A DNA stretch of 64,000 nucleotides, from NCBI RefSeq assembly GCF_018687095.1, contig NZ_CP061286.1:1907865-1971864 (forward strand). Reading direction: 5' to 3'. The stretch is from Polynucleobacter sp. MWH-UH25E. Its GTDB lineage: Bacteria; Pseudomonadota; Gammaproteobacteria; Burkholderiales; Burkholderiaceae. Within the stretch, counting starts at the first letter, position 1; every line of letters starts with the position of its first letter. Shown here one piece after another: positions 1 to 9,400 of the stretch. The position numbers and the translations under genes were made by a program. A model generated the notes under the pieces. That model was not told where the DNA came from, ran no database searches, and worked only from the letters and a program-made list of their open reading frames with translations.

Positions 1-1403
1 TTATAGCCCTGCTCTAAAACACGGCCCACATCTCGAATCGCCGCGCGCGCCGCCATCGTACCGAAGGTTGCAATCTGACTCACCGCGTCTTTTCCGTACT
101 TGTCTTTCACATACTGAATGACGCGATCGCGCCCATGCTGACAGAAGTCGATATCAAAGTCAGGCATGGATACGCGCTCGGGATTAAGGAAGCGCTCGAA
201 GAGTAAGTTGTAACGCAGTGGGTCTAGGTCGGTAATACCCAATGAGTACGCCACTAAGGATCCCGCACCAGAACCACGACCAGGCCCTACTGGTACGCCG
301 TTATTTTTTGCCCAGTTAATGAAGTCTGCCACAATGAGGAAGTAGCCCGGGAAGCCCATCTGTGAGATGGTCTTTACCTCAAACACGAGTCGCTCACGAT
401 AGCGCGGCATTTCTTTGGCGCGCTCTTCTGGGTCTGGGAAGTTACGCTCCATATGACGCTCAAGCCCAGCCTCAGATTGCGCCAACAGATACTCATCTAA
501 AGTAATACCGGGTGGCGTTGGAAAATCTGGCAAACGAGGTTGGCCCAAGACTAGCGATAAATTACAACGCTTTGCAATCTCCACAGAGTTAGCCAGCGCT
601 ACTGGCAAATCTGCAAAACGCTTTTCCATCTCCTCTTGCGTCAAGAAATACTGCTCTTCATTAAATTTCTTTTGACGACGTGGATTGCCAAGCAATTCGC
701 CTTCAGCAATACAGACCCGAGCCTCATGCGCAATGAAGTCGCTCTTTTGCATGAATTGCACCGGATGGGTCGCAACCACAGGCAAATCTAGCTGACTCGC
801 TAAATGACAAGCTAACTGAAGTTGTCTTTCATCTTGCGGGTGCCCGCCCCTTTGCACTTCAATATAAAAGGCATTGGGAAATATTTTTTGAAAACGTTTA
901 ATGGCTTTTTTGGCTTGTTCTTCTTGGCCTGCTAGCAATGCTGCACCCACTTCACCCATGCGTGCACCCGAGAGCGCGATCAATCCATAAGCAAGTGTTT
1001 TCTTCGCAGTCTTATCTTCCGCTTTTGCAGCAGGCTCACTGAACCATGACAAATCAATTTCAGCGCGGCCACGATTTTGATTATCCAAAGAAGCTCTAGA
1101 TAGAAGCTGGCACAGATTTAAGTAGCCAGAATGGTTTTGTACCAGCAAGAGGAGTCGATGAGGCTGGTCTGGATCTTGTGGATTACTTACCCACACATCA
1201 GCTCCTGCAATCGGCTTAATACCCCCAGAACGCGCAGCAGTATAGAAACGCACCAAACCAAATAGATTGCTCAGATCCGTAATGGCCAGAGCGCCCATCT
1301 CATCTTTGACTGCTGCAGCCACCGCATCGTCGATGCGCACCGTCCCATCCGTAATGGAAAACTCAGAATGGACGCGAAGATGTACAAAACGGGGTGAAGC
1401 CAT
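1..1403 (-). CDS. dnaE: DNA polymerase III alpha subunit, N-terminal part (runs off left edge)
   Basis: Replicative polymerase catalytic subunit, acting in the cytoplasmic replisome. Only about 467 N-terminal codons lie in the window; the family is normally about 1150 residues. The protein begins MASPRFVHLRVHSEFS, the usual start of the PHP domain. A GRGSGAGS motif is followed near residue 410 by PDFDIDF, matching the paired catalytic aspartates of the C-family palm (D401/D403 in E. coli). The ATG at 1403 is divergent from gluQ with three bases between the start codons, so its leader must lie inside gluQ. No frameshift is seen in the visible part. Confidence 0.96.
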   Translation of the reverse strand, partial: MASPRFVHLRVHSEFSITDGTVRIDDAVAAAVKDEMGALAITDLSNLFGLVRFYTAARSGGIKPIAGADVWVSNPQDPDQPHRLLLLVQNHSGYLNLCQLLSRASLDNQNRGRAEIDLSWFSEPAAKAEDKTAKKTLAYGLIALSGARMGEVGAALLAGQEEQAKKAIKRFQKIFPNAFYIEVQRGGHPQDERQLQLACHLASQLDLPVVATHPVQFMQKSDFIAHEARVCIAEGELLGNPRRQKKFNEEQYFLTQEEMEKRFADLPVALANSVEIAKRCNLSLVLGQPRLPDFPTPPGITLDEYLLAQSEAGLERHMERNFPDPEERAKEMPRYRERLVFEVKTISQMGFPGYFLIVADFINWAKNNGVPVGPGRGSGAGSLVAYSLGITDLDPLRYNLLFERFLNPERVSMPDFDIDFCQHGRDRVIQYVKDKYGKDAVSQIATFGTMAARAAIRDVGRVLEQGY

Positions 1404-1406
1404 GAG

Positions 1407-2381
1407 ATGATTTTAGCTGTGTCCAAGCTCAAAAACCCCTCATCCCCAGCCGACGGCTATCGCGGGCGATTTGCCCCTTCGCCGACAGGGCCACTTCATG
1501 CTGGATCCCTTGTTGCCGCCCTTGGAAGCTGGTTAGACGCCCGTGCAAATGGGGGTCAATGGCTCCTCAGAATAGAGGACATTGACACCCCTAGATGCGT
1601 GCCCGGAGCCGACCTTCAGATTCAAAGTCAATTACGCGCTTGTGGCCTTTTTTGGGATGGGGGGCCAAGTTATCAATCTAGAAGGCAAGAGCTCTATCAA
1701 GCAGCTTTTCAGCGCCTTCATGAGTTCGGCAAACTATATTCATGCTCCTGCTCAAGACAAACGATTGCCAATACCTTAGCGGCAGCGGGTATTCGTACTC
1801 CACGTAATCAAGAAATGGTCTACCCAGGAACTTGCAGACCTTCACAACTAATATCCTATACCGACGGTTTGTTAGCAGATAGCAAAAAAGCATGGCGCAT
1901 TGCCCTTCCTGAAAATTGCCAGATACAGTTTGAAGATCTTTTCCTCGGCATACAGCACCAAGATCTCTCTCGGGAAGTGGGTGATTTTGTTTTACGTAGA
2001 AATGATGGCTTATTTACCTATCAACTAGCAGTGGTTGTTGATGATGCGGACCAAGGCATAACCCATGTTGTTCGTGGCAAGGACTTACTAAACAACACTG
2101 CTAGGCAAATTTATCTTCAACAACAATTGGGCTACCCAACCCCAAGCTATCGCCACCTTCCCTTAGTGCTAGATACAAATGGTGAAAAGCTCAGCAAACA
2201 AACGCTAGCAAGTTCAATCAATACCGAAAATGACAAAAGCGCGCTTGCTGAGCTTCGCAAAGCAGCGGAGCACCTTGGCTTAGGTAGCATGCCTGATGGG
2301 AACATCACAATTGCAGAGTGGTTATTGGCGGCTACAAAAGCCTGGAGGGATGTAACAGTGAACGCTCAGTCCAAAGATTGA
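1407..2381 (+). CDS. gluQ: glutamyl-Q tRNA(Asp) synthetase
   Basis: Truncated glutamyl-tRNA synthetase paralogue that attaches glutamate to the queuosine base of tRNA(Asp). It is 324 residues long, with no anticodon-binding domain, as expected for the family. Visible signatures are RFAPSPTGPLHAGSL (HIGH-type motif) near residue 21, a zinc site CSC...YPGTC near residues 107-142, and KLSKQ (KMSKS-type) near residue 265. The ATG at 1407 is the first start; a GTG at 1419 is the alternative, since conserved sequence starts only at about residue 18. queG, for an earlier step of queuosine synthesis, lies 9 kb away. Confidence 0.93.
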   Translation: MILAVSKLKNPSSPADGYRGRFAPSPTGPLHAGSLVAALGSWLDARANGGQWLLRIEDIDTPRCVPGADLQIQSQLRACGLFWDGGPSYQSRRQELYQAAFQRLHEFGKLYSCSCSRQTIANTLAAAGIRTPRNQEMVYPGTCRPSQLISYTDGLLADSKKAWRIALPENCQIQFEDLFLGIQHQDLSREVGDFVLRRNDGLFTYQLAVVVDDADQGITHVVRGKDLLNNTARQIYLQQQLGYPTPSYRHLPLVLDTNGEKLSKQTLASSINTENDKSALAELRKAAEHLGLGSMPDGNITIAEWLLAATKAWRDVTVNAQSKD

Positions 2382-2396
2382 GTGTTCATTACTGGG

Positions 2397-3800
2397 TTAC
2401 TTTTTCTTAAAGCCGCCAAGTAAGGCACCCACCGCAGGCTTAGCAGGAGTGATGCCTGCTCTTTTCGCTTCCGGCAACTGAGCTGCTGTTGCGGAATCCG
2501 CATTAGTAGATTTTGGTGCACTACCTGGCTCATAAGGCTTGTAGAAGAACGGGTCCGTGATTTGGCCTGGAGTGGATTTCACATCAGGCAATGGCGCTAC
2601 TTCTAGTTTGCGCTTCATTAATTTCTCGATGTCATCGAGTAAACGCTTTTCGCTTTCATCGACTAGGGCAATCGCGTCGCCTTTGCTACCAGCGCGACCC
2701 GTACGACCAATGCGATGAATAAAATCTTCGGCATTAAATGGCAACTCATGATTAATCACGCATGGCATATCTGGAATATCCAAACCACGTGCAGCCACAT
2801 CCGTTGCCACTAAAGCTTCGATAGCGCCTGATTTAAATGCTTCCAAGGTTAAGGTGCGTTCGCCCTGACTCTTATCACCATGAATCGCGCCAGCCTTAAT
2901 GCCATCGCGCTCTAAGGCTCGTGCTAATTTCGCGCAACCTAGACGGCTATTGGTAAAGATAATGCACTGACGCGATAAGCCTTGGCGAGTGCGATTCTCC
3001 AAAACTTTTACGATCGCACGTTGTTTATCCATTGAAGAAACTAAATGGACCACTTGTTTTACTGTGTCAGCTGCAGCATTTTGTCTTGCCACTTCAACCG
3101 TTACTGGAGAGCGCAAATAACTTTGCGCTAATTTCTTAATCTCTGGTGAGAAGGTTGCGGAGAACAATAGGGTTTGGCGTTGCGCTGGAATCAAGTTAAT
3201 GATGCGCTGCAAGTCTGGCAAGAAGCCCATGTCGAGCATGCGATCTGCCTCATCCAATACCAACAGCTCTACTTGTGACAAATTCGCTACTTTGGAACCA
3301 ATGTGATCTAGTAAGCGACCTGGCGTAGCAATCAGAATCTCTACACCATTACGCAATACTTGCACTTGCTCTTTCATATCCACGCCACCATAAACCACGG
3401 CAGTGCGTAAATCCGTATGTTTGGAATAACTTGCAGCGTTATCTGCTACCTGCACCGCCAACTCACGAGTTGGTGTCAGCACTAATGCACGAATGGGGTG
3501 ACGCGCTGGCGATGCACTATTGCTCGCGTGACGCAAAATCTTTTGAATAATCGGCAATACAAAGGCTGCTGTCTTGCCAGTACCTGTTTGCGCCGCGCCC
3601 ATCAAATCACTTCCCGACAATACATGGGGAATCGATTGCGCTTGAATTGGGGTTGGGTTGTTATAACCCTGTTCGGCTACCGCTTTTTGAATCAGCGGAT
3701 CTAAACCAAAATCAGCAAAAGTGATTGTTGCTGTAGGGCTGGCAGCAGTTGCTGCGCCAGACCCTGTGGATGAATTGATATCAGTAGTAGTGTTTGTCAA
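2397..3800 (-). CDS. rhlE: DEAD-box ATP-dependent RNA helicase, RhlE type
   Basis: ATP-dependent RNA unwinding, probably in ribosome assembly or RNA turnover. In order it shows a Q motif (PTPIQAQSIP), motif I AQTGTGKT, PTREL, TPGR, DEAD, SAT, IFTNS, ARGLDIP and HRIGRTGRAG, then a low-complexity tail ending GGFKKK. At 467 residues it fits the RhlE group. The only usable start is TTG at 3800: the frame upstream holds just two codons (GTT ACC) before the TAA that ends the GlcG-like gene in the same frame. The 6-base spacing suggests co-transcription with that gene. Convergent with gluQ. Confidence 0.92.
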   Translation of the reverse strand: MTNTTTDINSSTGSGAATAASPTATITFADFGLDPLIQKAVAEQGYNNPTPIQAQSIPHVLSGSDLMGAAQTGTGKTAAFVLPIIQKILRHASNSASPARHPIRALVLTPTRELAVQVADNAASYSKHTDLRTAVVYGGVDMKEQVQVLRNGVEILIATPGRLLDHIGSKVANLSQVELLVLDEADRMLDMGFLPDLQRIINLIPAQRQTLLFSATFSPEIKKLAQSYLRSPVTVEVARQNAAADTVKQVVHLVSSMDKQRAIVKVLENRTRQGLSRQCIIFTNSRLGCAKLARALERDGIKAGAIHGDKSQGERTLTLEAFKSGAIEALVATDVAARGLDIPDMPCVINHELPFNAEDFIHRIGRTGRAGSKGDAIALVDESEKRLLDDIEKLMKRKLEVAPLPDVKSTPGQITDPFFYKPYEPGSAPKSTNADSATAAQLPEAKRAGITPAKPAVGALLGGFKKK

Positions 3801-3806
3801 GGTAAC

Positions 3807-4214
3807 TTACAGAATGGCCGCGATGCCGGCCTTAGCGGTCTCAGCATCTTCGGACGATTTAACGCCGGAAACGCCGACTGCGCCGATGGTAAACCCATTT
3901 ACCTCGATATTGACCCCACCCTCTAACATGCCAGCGATGTGCGGGGCAGATAAGAAAGAAGTGCGGCCATTGTTAATAATTTCTTCGTAAACACGGCTTT
4001 CGCGTTTACCCATTGCAGCAGTACGCGCTTTCTCTTGCGCAATATATGCAGATACAGGGGCGCAACCGTCACGACGAATTAAGCCCAACATATGACCACC
4101 ATCATCACAAACCGCAATGGTCACTGCCCAGTTATTCGCAGCGGCATGCTTGTTAGCAGCTTCCAAGATCTTTTGAACATCTGCTTGTGTGAGGTAAGGT
4201 TTAGTTGCCAACAT
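3807..4214 (-). CDS. GlcG/HbpS-like protein (DUF336 family)
   Basis: A 135-residue protein of the GlcG/HbpS fold, a family found beside glycolate oxidation genes and in haem-binding or redox-sensing settings; its biochemical role is poorly defined. The family pattern is clear: LTQADVQKILEAANKHA at the N-terminus, then VAVCDDGGHMLG-type and KARTAAMG-type segments and a C-terminal GAVGVSGVKSSEDAETAKAG. A purine-rich AAGGA lies just upstream of the ATG. The neighbouring aminotransferase, GntR regulator and FAD/Fe-S dehydrogenase support a glyoxylate or hydroxyacid context. Its TAA stop is in frame with the downstream helicase gene. Confidence 0.85.
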   Translation of the reverse strand: MLATKPYLTQADVQKILEAANKHAAANNWAVTIAVCDDGGHMLGLIRRDGCAPVSAYIAQEKARTAAMGKRESRVYEEIINNGRTSFLSAPHIAGMLEGGVNIEVNGFTIGAVGVSGVKSSEDAETAKAGIAAIL

Positions 4215-4356
4215 GTTGAATCCTTTTTAAATACGTTTGTCTCGAATATGTTTTATGTGATGAAAATGTCATCTTTACAAGTGCCTGAATTATAAAGGGT
4301 GTGGCCAGACTCAAACCTACAAGCCCCGCTACACCGCATTTCTAACGCTTAGGAGA

Positions 4357-5541
4357 TTACTTCAGGAACTCCTGAGCAGCTACTACACCGCTAGCCTTAG
4401 GCTTATAGCCCATTGCACCCAAGCTCATTTCTACACCACTCAAAGCAGCCATCAAGCTCAATTCATTGCAGTCGCCCAAGTGGCCAATACGGAATGCTTT
4501 GCCTTTAATCTTGCCAAGACCCGTACCTAATGAGAGATTGAATTTCTCAAGCGCATGTTTACGTAAGACATCCGCATCCATGCCTTCAGGTACAGCAATG
4601 CAAGTTAATACAGGTGAATAGCAATCTTTATCTTGACACTGGATCTCCAAGCCCCAAGCATTTACTGCTTCGCGACAAGCGGCAGCTAAACGTTGATGAC
4701 GTGCAAAGATATTATCTAAGCCTTCAACCATCATCATGTCCATAGCTTCATGCAAGCCGTACATCAAATTGGTGCTTGGAGTAGTTGGCCAATAACCATT
4801 TTTATTGGACTCTAAAATTTCATCCCAAGCCCAATAGGACTTTGGAAAAGTATTACGCTTACTTGCCTCAATTGCCTTTGGTGATAATGCGTTAAAGCCA
4901 ATGCCTGGCGGCAACATCAAGCCCTTCTGGGAGCCAGACACCGTCACATCAGCGCCCCACTTATCGTGCTCATAGTCCGCCGAACCCAAGCCAGACACGC
5001 TATCCACCAGCAATAAGGCGGGATGTTTGGCGGAATCAATTGCTTTACGTACTGCAGCAATGTTAGAAGTAACACCGGTTGATGTTTCATTATGGACTAC
5101 GCAAACCGCCTTGATCTCATGCTGCGTATCTTTGCGCAAACGCTCTTCAATCACAGAAGCATCAACACCCCAACGCCAAGAATCTTGTCCTGGCTTTCCA
5201 ACCACTTCTACATCTAAGCCCAATCGCTTTGCGAGCGCACGCCACAAGTTTGCAAATTGACCAGTTTCATAAAACAGCACCTTGTCACCAGGATTAAGCA
5301 CATTCACTAAAGCGCCTTCCCATGAACCAGTTCCAGATGCGGAATAAATGATCACCGGTTGCTCAGTTTTAAAAATCTTCTTGATACCCTCGAGTACCTG
5401 CAAACCAAATGCACCGAATTCAGGGCCACGATGGTCAATAGTTTGGTAACTAATAGAACGTAGCACTCGGGAGGGCACAGGACTTGGGCCAGGAATATGC
5501 AAAAAATGGCGTCCTGATGCGTGGTTATCAAGTTTCAGCAT
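4357..5541 (-). CDS. class V aminotransferase, serine/alanine-glyoxylate aminotransferase type
   Basis: PLP-dependent enzyme expected to transaminate glyoxylate to glycine using serine or alanine. It has 394 residues, the usual length. Family features include HIPGPSPVPSRVLRSIS at the N-terminus, YSASGTGSWEGAL (cofactor phosphate site), LVDSVSGLGS with the PLP-ring aspartate, and SGSQKGLMLPPG with the Schiff-base lysine near residue 206. Divergent from the GntR regulator across a 192-bp region holding two identical palindromes, so that regulator probably controls it. The exact amino donor cannot be read from sequence. Confidence 0.88.
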   Translation of the reverse strand: MLKLDNHASGRHFLHIPGPSPVPSRVLRSISYQTIDHRGPEFGAFGLQVLEGIKKIFKTEQPVIIYSASGTGSWEGALVNVLNPGDKVLFYETGQFANLWRALAKRLGLDVEVVGKPGQDSWRWGVDASVIEERLRKDTQHEIKAVCVVHNETSTGVTSNIAAVRKAIDSAKHPALLLVDSVSGLGSADYEHDKWGADVTVSGSQKGLMLPPGIGFNALSPKAIEASKRNTFPKSYWAWDEILESNKNGYWPTTPSTNLMYGLHEAMDMMMVEGLDNIFARHQRLAAACREAVNAWGLEIQCQDKDCYSPVLTCIAVPEGMDADVLRKHALEKFNLSLGTGLGKIKGKAFRIGHLGDCNELSLMAALSGVEMSLGAMGYKPKASGVVAAQEFLK

Positions 5542-5630
5542 GGTTTGTCTCGCTATTGATCAGTTTTATGGGTTTAAGTACTTAAAAAAGAACTTTGACG
5601 TAGTGTATGCCAATTTTTAGTAATTTTCCA

Positions 5631-5720
5631 TTTTGTATACAAATTTATTTAGTTAAATTGCCTAAATATGGCTTATTTATGCTTTATTATGGCTTATTGA
5701 CTATTTTGTATACAAATTTA
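5631..5720. promoter_or_regulatory. twin GntR/FCD operator boxes in divergent promoter
   Basis: The same 17 bases, TTTTGTATACAAATTTA, occur at 5631-5647 and 5704-5720. Each contains the perfect palindrome TTTGTATACAAA (5632-5643 and 5705-5716). The centres are 73 bp apart, about seven helical turns, so two bound dimers would face the same side of the DNA. The boxes lie between the divergent aminotransferase and GntR genes; the second is 13 bases before the GntR ATG, suiting autoregulation. GTATAC-centred sites are typical of FCD-type GntR proteins. Binding is inferred. Confidence 0.75.
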
Positions 5721-5733
5721 GGATTCCAGAATC

Positions 5734-6444
5734 ATGGCAAACGAAACGCTGAATTCCCAGAATCTTCACGAAGCCACCTTCCAGAAGCTCCGCTCTTTAT
5801 TGGTGGAAGGCAAGATCGCGCCCGGCAGCAAACTCAATGAACGGGAGTTGGCTGAAAGTTTGAGCGTTTCACGCACGCCGATTCGGGAAGCGATTCGTCG
5901 CTTAGCGGCAGATGGTTTGGTTGAGCTCATCGCCAATCGTGGCGCCATTGCCGTACAACTGTCTCTTGAAGACGTGATTCATACTTTTGATGTGATTGCA
6001 GACCTAGAAGGTTTTTCTGGTGAATTAGCAGCCAACAATATTAGCGATGCCACTCTTTCTGAATTAGAAGCCCTCCAATATGAAATGATGGCTTCCTATG
6101 CTCGCAGAGATTTATCAAGCTACTACCAACTCAATCTGCGCATTCATCATCTCATTAATCAAGCGGCAAATAATCCAGTCCTCTCTCGATTATTTACCCA
6201 AGTCAATGCCCGCATTGAAGCTTTACGCTTTCGCTCCAACCAAGATGGCGTGAAGTGGGAGAAAGCCGTTGAAGAACATCAAGAGATGTTGGATGCGCTC
6301 AAGGCTAGAGACGGCAAGCGCATGCGCAAGATCATGATGCAACACGTTCACAACAAGCGCGATGTAGTCGTGCAATTACTCCAATCTGAAATGCATATAA
6401 AGGCAAGCGAGTCATCCGAGTCAACCGAGGCAATCAAATCATGA
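5734..6444 (+). CDS. GntR-family transcriptional regulator, FCD subfamily
   Basis: A 236-residue DNA-binding regulator. The N-terminal winged helix (about residues 10-75) carries the family signature LNERELAESLSVSRTPIREA. The C-terminal all-helical FCD ligand domain shows D...H/E...H-type metal or ligand residues (NLRIHHLINQ, EEHQEMLDA, MMQHVHNKR). It lies in front of and overlaps the FAD/Fe-S dehydrogenase by ATGA (6441-6444), so the two are translationally coupled. Twin palindromes upstream suggest autoregulation and control of the divergent aminotransferase. The effector is probably a small carboxylic acid, by analogy with GlcC, LldR and FadR relatives; this is inference. Confidence 0.9.
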   Translation: MANETLNSQNLHEATFQKLRSLLVEGKIAPGSKLNERELAESLSVSRTPIREAIRRLAADGLVELIANRGAIAVQLSLEDVIHTFDVIADLEGFSGELAANNISDATLSELEALQYEMMASYARRDLSSYYQLNLRIHHLINQAANNPVLSRLFTQVNARIEALRFRSNQDGVKWEKAVEEHQEMLDALKARDGKRMRKIMMQHVHNKRDVVVQLLQSEMHIKASESSESTEAIKS

Positions 6445-9400
6445 ATAAACCCCTCCACAAAGAACTCCTGATGGATACCGCGCTACTGGCTAAGCGCTTG
6501 CGCCAGGAGACCTCTGGCGAAGTGATGACCGATAGTGCAAGTCGCGGGCGCTATGCAACCGATGCCTCTATTTATCAAGCCATGCCTGTTGCGGTCTTTG
6601 TCCCGAAGACCGCCGAAGATATTGCCAGCGCTATTCAGATTGCAGCAGAAATGAAAGTACCCGTACTGCCTCGCGGTGGCGGCACCAGCCAATGTGGTCA
6701 AACGACTGGTGCTGCATTGGTGATTGATAACACCAAGTACTTTCGCAATATTCTGGATCTCAATATCGAAAAAGGCTATGTAGAAGTTGAGCCTGGCATG
6801 GTGCTTGATCACCTTAATGGCTCACTAAAGCAACATGGCATTTGGTATCCAGTGGATGTTTCCACTGCTGCACAAGCAACCATTGGTGGCATGGCGGGCA
6901 ATAACTCCTGTGGTAGCCGTTCCATTGCCTACGGCAACATGGTGCATAACGTATTGGGTATTGATGCCTGGTTAGCAGATGGTCAGGTTGCACAATTTGG
7001 CAACTATGCCAACAGCTCTGGCGCAGCCAAGCAGCTTGGCGATTTTGTTAAAGACCTTGCGTGCACTCTCCAACCTGAAATCGAAGCTCACTTCCCCAAA
7101 GTGCTCAGGCGCGTTGCTGGCTACAACCTCGATATCTTTCACCCACAAAGTGAACTTCCTTACACCCAAGATAGCAGCGTCAATCTCGCACATCTCTTGG
7201 TGGGTAGCGAAGGTACGCTGGCGTATTTCAAATCCTTAAAGCTTGCGCTAGCGCCATTACCAAAGCACAAAGTGCTAGGCATCGTGAACTTTGCTAGCTT
7301 TTATAAAGCGATGGATAGCGCGCAGCATATCGTCAAACTCGGACCCACCGCCGTAGAGCTTGTCGATCGCACGATGATTGATTTAGCCCGCAGCAACCCT
7401 AGCTTTAAGAAGACGATTGAGACTTCACTCATTGATCCTGCTGCGCCAACACCTGAAGCCATTCTCCTAGTAGAGTTTTCTGGCGAAGCCCATGCCCCTC
7501 TGCTTGAGAAACTCAAAGCCCTTCAAGAATTGATGGGTGACTTAGGTTTACCTGGTTCTGTTGTTGCCATGCCAGATGCAGGTTTGCAAAAAAATCTCTG
7601 GGAAGTACGTAAGGCTGGTCTCAACATCATGATGAGTCTGAAAGGCGATGGCAAGCCAGTCAGCTTTATTGAAGACTGTGCCGTACCTCTAGAAAGCTTG
7701 GCGGAATACACCCAAGCCTTGACTGATGTGTTCTCGAAATACGGATCACGTGGCACTTGGTATGCCCATGCCTCTGTTGGCACGCTACATGTGCGCCCTA
7801 TTTTGGATATGCGTCGCGATGGCGCGCAAAAGATGCGCGCGATTGCAGAAGAAGCTTCAGCCCTGGTGCGCAAATATAAAGGCGCATACAGCGGTGAGCA
7901 TGGTGATGGACTCTGTCGTGGTGAATGGATCTCTTGGCAATTTGGACCGAAGATTACCGAAGCACTTGCGCAAATCAAACAAGCTTTTGATCCGAAGGGG
8001 TTATTTAATCCCGGCAAGATTATTGATCCACCCAAGATGGATGATGCAAGCAATTTCCGCTTTCCACCAAGCTACAAAGTTATTCCACTGCAGCCCGCAT
8101 TAGATTGGTCTGCTTGGAATGTTCAAAATAATCCCGTTACTGAAGAGACTACTGCCCCCGGCACGGGTGGTGATCCTGCGCAAGGTTTAGCCAAAGCAGT
8201 AGAGATGTGCAATAACAATGGCCATTGCCGTAAGTTCGACGCTGAGGTGATGTGCCCTAGTTATCGCGTGACTCGTGATGAGAAGCACCTGACACGCGGT
8301 AGAGCCAATACCTTACGTTTAGCGCTTTCTAATCAACTGGATCTGCAAGATGAGAGCTCACCTTTAGGTAGTGACGCCATTAAAGAGGTCATGGAGCTTT
8401 GCGTCAGTTGCAAAGCCTGTCGCCGTGAATGCCCTACTGGGGTTGATATGGCAAAGATGAAGATTGAGTTCTTATCAGCCTACAAAAAGCGTGTGGGTCA
8501 CTCATTACGCGATCTTGCAGTGGCTTATTTACCCAAATATGCGGCCACGATTAGCAATATCCCGCTACTGCCATCATTACTCAACCTACGCAATCACTTT
8601 GCGCCTATCGCCAAGCTACAAGAATGGGTAATGGGTATTTCTGCACAGCGTAGTTTGCCTATTTGGAAGAGTAAAACCTTTTGGAAACAGAAGGCGGCAA
8701 ATAACTATCAATACACTCCAGAGCAATTGGCGAGCCAGAGCAATAGAGGCAAAGGTGTTGTTTTGTTGGCTGATACTTTTAACGCTTACTTTGAAGATGA
8801 AAATCTCCAAGCAGCCATCAAAGTACTAGAGGCTGGTGGCTACAGAGTACATATTCCTCATAAGGGCAAATGCGAGAGTAAAAACGAGAGCGAAAGCAAC
8901 AATTCTTCCGCTACAAATACTTGCTCCAAAGAATTTTGCTGTGGCAGAACCTATTTAGCTGCAGGTATGGTGGATCAGGCAAAAGCCACACTAGGTGAAC
9001 TGGTAAATCACTTGGCACCATACGCAGAACAGAATATTCCGATTATTGGCTTAGAGCCCTCGTGTCTTTTCACCTTAAAGGATGAAGCACTTGTCATGGG
9101 TCTTGGTGAGTCAGCAGTGCGCGTATCCAAGCAAGCGCAACTACTAGAAGAATTTTTAGCAAGTGAGGTCAAAACCGGAAATCTGAAGCTGAATTTAAAA
9201 GCGGCAAACCAAGAAGTACTCTTTCATGGACACTGTCATCAAAAATCGTTTGCGGCGGTTACCCCAGCACTGGAATTGCTCAAACTCATTCCAAATGCAC
9301 AAGCTAAGCTGATTGAGTCATCATGTTGCGGTATGGCGGGCAGCTTTGGCTATGAAGCTGAACATATTGCCGTTTCCAAACAAATGGCTGAAGCTAGCTT

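Noticed and set aside
3721..3990. Plus-strand frame of 89 codons opposite the GlcG-like gene
   Set aside because: It is a shadow of two genes with clear family motifs on the other strand and has no ribosome site or recognisable protein features.
6483..8053. Minus-strand frames opposite the FAD/Fe-S dehydrogenase (up to 176 codons)
   Set aside because: Antisense shadows of a gene with intact cofactor motifs; the predicted peptides lack domains or signals.
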